Below are positions 62,609 through 64,000 of a stretch of 64,000 nucleotides of DNA, in pieces. This DNA comes from Stappia sp. (GTDB lineage Bacteria > Pseudomonadota > Alphaproteobacteria > Rhizobiales > Stappiaceae). Each line of letters begins with the position of its first letter. Position 1 is the first letter of the stretch. Under the pieces are notes generated by a model. That model worked only from the letters and a program-made list of their open reading frames with translations, was not told where the DNA came from and did no database searches. Position numbers and translations under genes: made by a program. The stretch is from the NCBI GenBank assembly GCA_002722295.1, contig PBLF01000004.1:22965-86964 (forward strand), read 5' to 3'.

Positions 62609-62741
62609 GACGGGATCCCCCGTCGAAAGGTCCGTTGAGGCCCGTGCCGCGCGGCGCCTTTCCGCCTCCCCTTTCCTGATGGAGAGATCCATCGACAGAT
62701 GGAACGGAACGGCGCCCGGCACGACCAGGACGACAAGCTTC

Positions 62742-62776
62742 AAAAGCGCCCGGGCCCCGTCCGAGGCGCTTTTTGC
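62742..62776 (+). terminator. Probable Rho-independent terminator after the 37-codon ORF
   Basis: Nine-base perfect arms AAAAGCGCC (62742-62750) and GGCGCTTTT (62765-62773) with a 14-base loop and a T run ending at about 62774. It ends whatever transcript comes from the left, upstream of the metallophosphoesterase gene. Confidence 0.6.
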
Positions 62777-62811
62777 TTGACCGGAGCCCTGCAAGCTTCC
62801 GATGTGGGCAC

Positions 62812-63807
62812 ATGATCCGACTTGCCCACCTTTCCGATCCTCACTTGGGTCCGCTGCCGGCCGCGCGCTTGCGCGATCTCCTCTCCAAGCGCGTCATCGG
62901 CTACGTGAACTGGCACCGCTCTCGCGCCCGCGCCATGACGGGCGCCTGGCTCGACGGTCTCCTGGCCGATCTGGACGCCTGCGCGCCGGATCACATCGCC
63001 CTGACAGGTGACCTGGTCAACATCGCGCTCGACCGCGAAATCGCCGCCGCCGCCGACTGGCTGGAAACCCTCGGACCGCCCGCCGACGTCTCGCTCGTCC
63101 CCGGCAATCACGACGCCTACGTCCAGGGGGCGCTCAAGCGTGCGAAGAAGGCCTGGGGTCCCTACATGACCGGGGACGGCGAGGACGAGCCGGGCTTTCC
63201 CTATGTGCGGCGACGCGGCCCCCTCGCCCTGGTCGGCGTGTCCAGCGCACGGGCCAGCGGGCCGTGGTTCGCCACCGGGCGACTTGGCAGCCGACAGGCC
63301 CGCCATCTGCGCGACACGCTCACCGACCTCGGCCGCGAGGGACTGTTTCGCGTCGTCATGATCCATCACCCGCCCCAGTCCGCCGCGACCGCCTGGAACA
63401 AGCGCCTCACCGATGCCTCGCGGGTGCGCGCCGCCGTCAAGCGCGCGGGCGCGGAACTCGTCCTGCACGGCCACACCCACCTTGCGACGCGGGAGACGAT
63501 CGAGGGGCCGCATGGCCCCGTGCCCGTGATCGGCGTGCCCTCCGCCTCCAATGGCCCCGGCCAACGCCGCCCGCCCGCCCGCTTCAATCTCTTCACCATC
63601 GACGGCGCGCCCGGAAACTGGCACTGCGAGATGGAGGAACGCGGCTATGCGCCGGTCGAGCGCGAGAAGCGCTCACGCCGCACGGCAAGACGCGACAGGC
63701 AGGCGAGAGGCGACAACTACCTGATCGAACTGGTACCCGAGACCGAAACCGCCCCGGCGGCGGAAGTCACCACGCTCGCGCGGCACACGCTGGAAATCCC
63801 TGGCTGA
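62812..63807 (+). CDS. Metallophosphoesterase (calcineurin-like)
   Basis: A 331-residue dinuclear metal phosphoesterase. All five blocks are present: LSDPHLG, TGDLVN, PGNHD, IHHPP and HGHTHLAT. Substrate unknown; relatives cleave cyclic nucleotides, UDP-diacylglucosamine or other phosphodiesters. No signal peptide, so cytosolic. The ATG at 62812 begins just before IRLAHLSDPH; a TTG at 62773 overlaps the terminator and is rejected. C-terminal 40 residues are basic and probably disordered. Confidence 0.9.
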   Translation: MIRLAHLSDPHLGPLPAARLRDLLSKRVIGYVNWHRSRARAMTGAWLDGLLADLDACAPDHIALTGDLVNIALDREIAAAADWLETLGPPADVSLVPGNHDAYVQGALKRAKKAWGPYMTGDGEDEPGFPYVRRRGPLALVGVSSARASGPWFATGRLGSRQARHLRDTLTDLGREGLFRVVMIHHPPQSAATAWNKRLTDASRVRAAVKRAGAELVLHGHTHLATRETIEGPHGPVPVIGVPSASNGPGQRRPPARFNLFTIDGAPGNWHCEMEERGYAPVEREKRSRRTARRDRQARGDNYLIELVPETETAPAAEVTTLARHTLEIPG

Positions 63808-63850
63808 GGCGGACGCGCCACGTCCCGGTTTACGGGGTGGTGCTTGCAAG

Positions 63851-63884
63851 AAAAAGGCCCGCGTCCTCCGGGAGGCGGGCCCTT
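63851..63884 (-). terminator. Terminator for the minus-strand gene at the window end
   Basis: GC-rich inverted repeat, AAGGCCCGC on the left and GCGGGCCCTT on the right with one bulged base. Read on the minus strand it is followed by TTTTT. It lies 45 bases after the stop codon of the partial gene at 63929. Confidence 0.7.
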
Positions 63885-63887
63885 GAG

Positions 63888-63924
63888 TGTCTCGTGCGAA
63901 CGGGGAATGTCTCGTGCGAACGGG
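63888..63924. repeat. Tandem repeat of a 20-bp unit
   Basis: TGTCTCGTGCGAACGGG occurs at 63888-63904 and 63908-63924, a period of 20 bases, between the terminator and the stop codon of the partial gene. Probably a slippage duplication. Confidence 0.6.
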
Positions 63925-63928
63925 CACG

Positions 63929-64000
63929 TCAGATCGGGTTGGCGAACCACGCATAGCCGATCAGGCCGACGACGCCGACCAGAAGCCCGATGGCGAAGGC
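63929..64000 (-). CDS. Partial gene: C-terminus of a small membrane protein
   Basis: The last 23 codons of a minus-strand gene cut by the window edge. The translated end is AFAIGLLVGVVGLIGYAWFA followed by NPI and a TGA, a single hydrophobic helix finishing in a short polar tail. It is closed by a terminator. The family cannot be named from this piece. Confidence 0.55.
   Translation of the reverse strand, partial: AFAIGLLVGVVGLIGYAWFANPI

Noticed and set aside
62773..63807. TTG at 62773 as the metallophosphoesterase start
   Set aside because: It falls in the T run of a terminator hairpin, and the catalytic domain begins right after the ATG at 62812.

Overview
The window is a GC-rich, gene-dense piece of an alphaproteobacterial chromosome, most likely from the order Hyphomicrobiales (Rhizobiales) and possibly a marine Stappia/Labrenzia-type organism; the genus is a guess. 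The case for it is the gene content and order: ilvE next to a petP/petR-like pair, ubiK-lgt-midA-pgeF, ybjN-proC, a split petABC operon next to mtnP and apt, and the MoxR-DUF58-DUF4159 block. CtrA-like, LexA-like and HmrR/CueR-like DNA sites point the same way. I see no insertion sequence, prophage, CRISPR array, tRNA or rRNA gene.

Layout. 0-8.3 kb (+ strand mostly): Ca2+/Na+ antiporter, SDR reductase, uvrC, hlyU-like gene, a GNAT on the other strand, pgsA, moaD, moaE, MFS exporter. 8.4-16.4 kb: serine hydrolase and ilvE (minus), MarR/response regulator/histidine kinase (plus), TetR, proC, ybjN and ubiK (minus). 16.5-22.4 kb (+): lgt, midA-like methyltransferase, pgeF, an M24-fold protein without metal ligands, a lipoprotein, prs. 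22.4-28.3 kb: divergent DUF4399/DUF411 pair with a copper-type MerR promoter, GT61 glycosyltransferase, a TauT/SsuA-type ABC importer and a lone periplasmic Cache-like protein. 28.5-33.7 kb (+): rplY/ctc, pth, ychF, a secreted choloylglycine-hydrolase-family enzyme and two MaoC dehydratases. 33.7-39.5 kb (-): GNAT, bluB, apt, mtnP, petC, petB, petA. 39.7-45.7 kb (-): two ABC exporter half-transporters with nearly identical nucleotide-binding domains, flanking a small membrane protein, a possible SOS-linked micro-ORF and a coiled-coil protein with a CtrA-like site upstream. 46-52.4 kb: TIM-barrel protein, trmL, hemF, AAA ATPase (plus), then CCA-adding enzyme, DUF6111, CoA pyrophosphatase and DUF1285 (minus). 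52.8-59.8 kb (+): MoxR, DUF58, DUF4159 and a VWA/amidotransferase-like membrane protein, one tight operon. 59.8-64 kb: GNAT, glutathionyl-hydroquinone reductase, NUDIX, a 37-codon ORF, metallophosphoesterase, and the end of a small membrane protein cut by the window edge.

Most of this is housekeeping: respiration, haem, lipoprotein and phospholipid synthesis, tRNA and DNA repair, purine salvage. The parts most worth a second look are regulatory or poorly described: the HmrR/CueR-type promoter of the DUF411 gene, the CtrA-like site before the coiled-coil gene, the LexA-like site before a 38-codon ORF, the palindrome over the petP-like promoter, a probably leaderless MaoC operon, the homogenised ABC exporter pair and the MoxR/DUF4159 membrane complex. 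No single clearly new defence or mobile system was seen.
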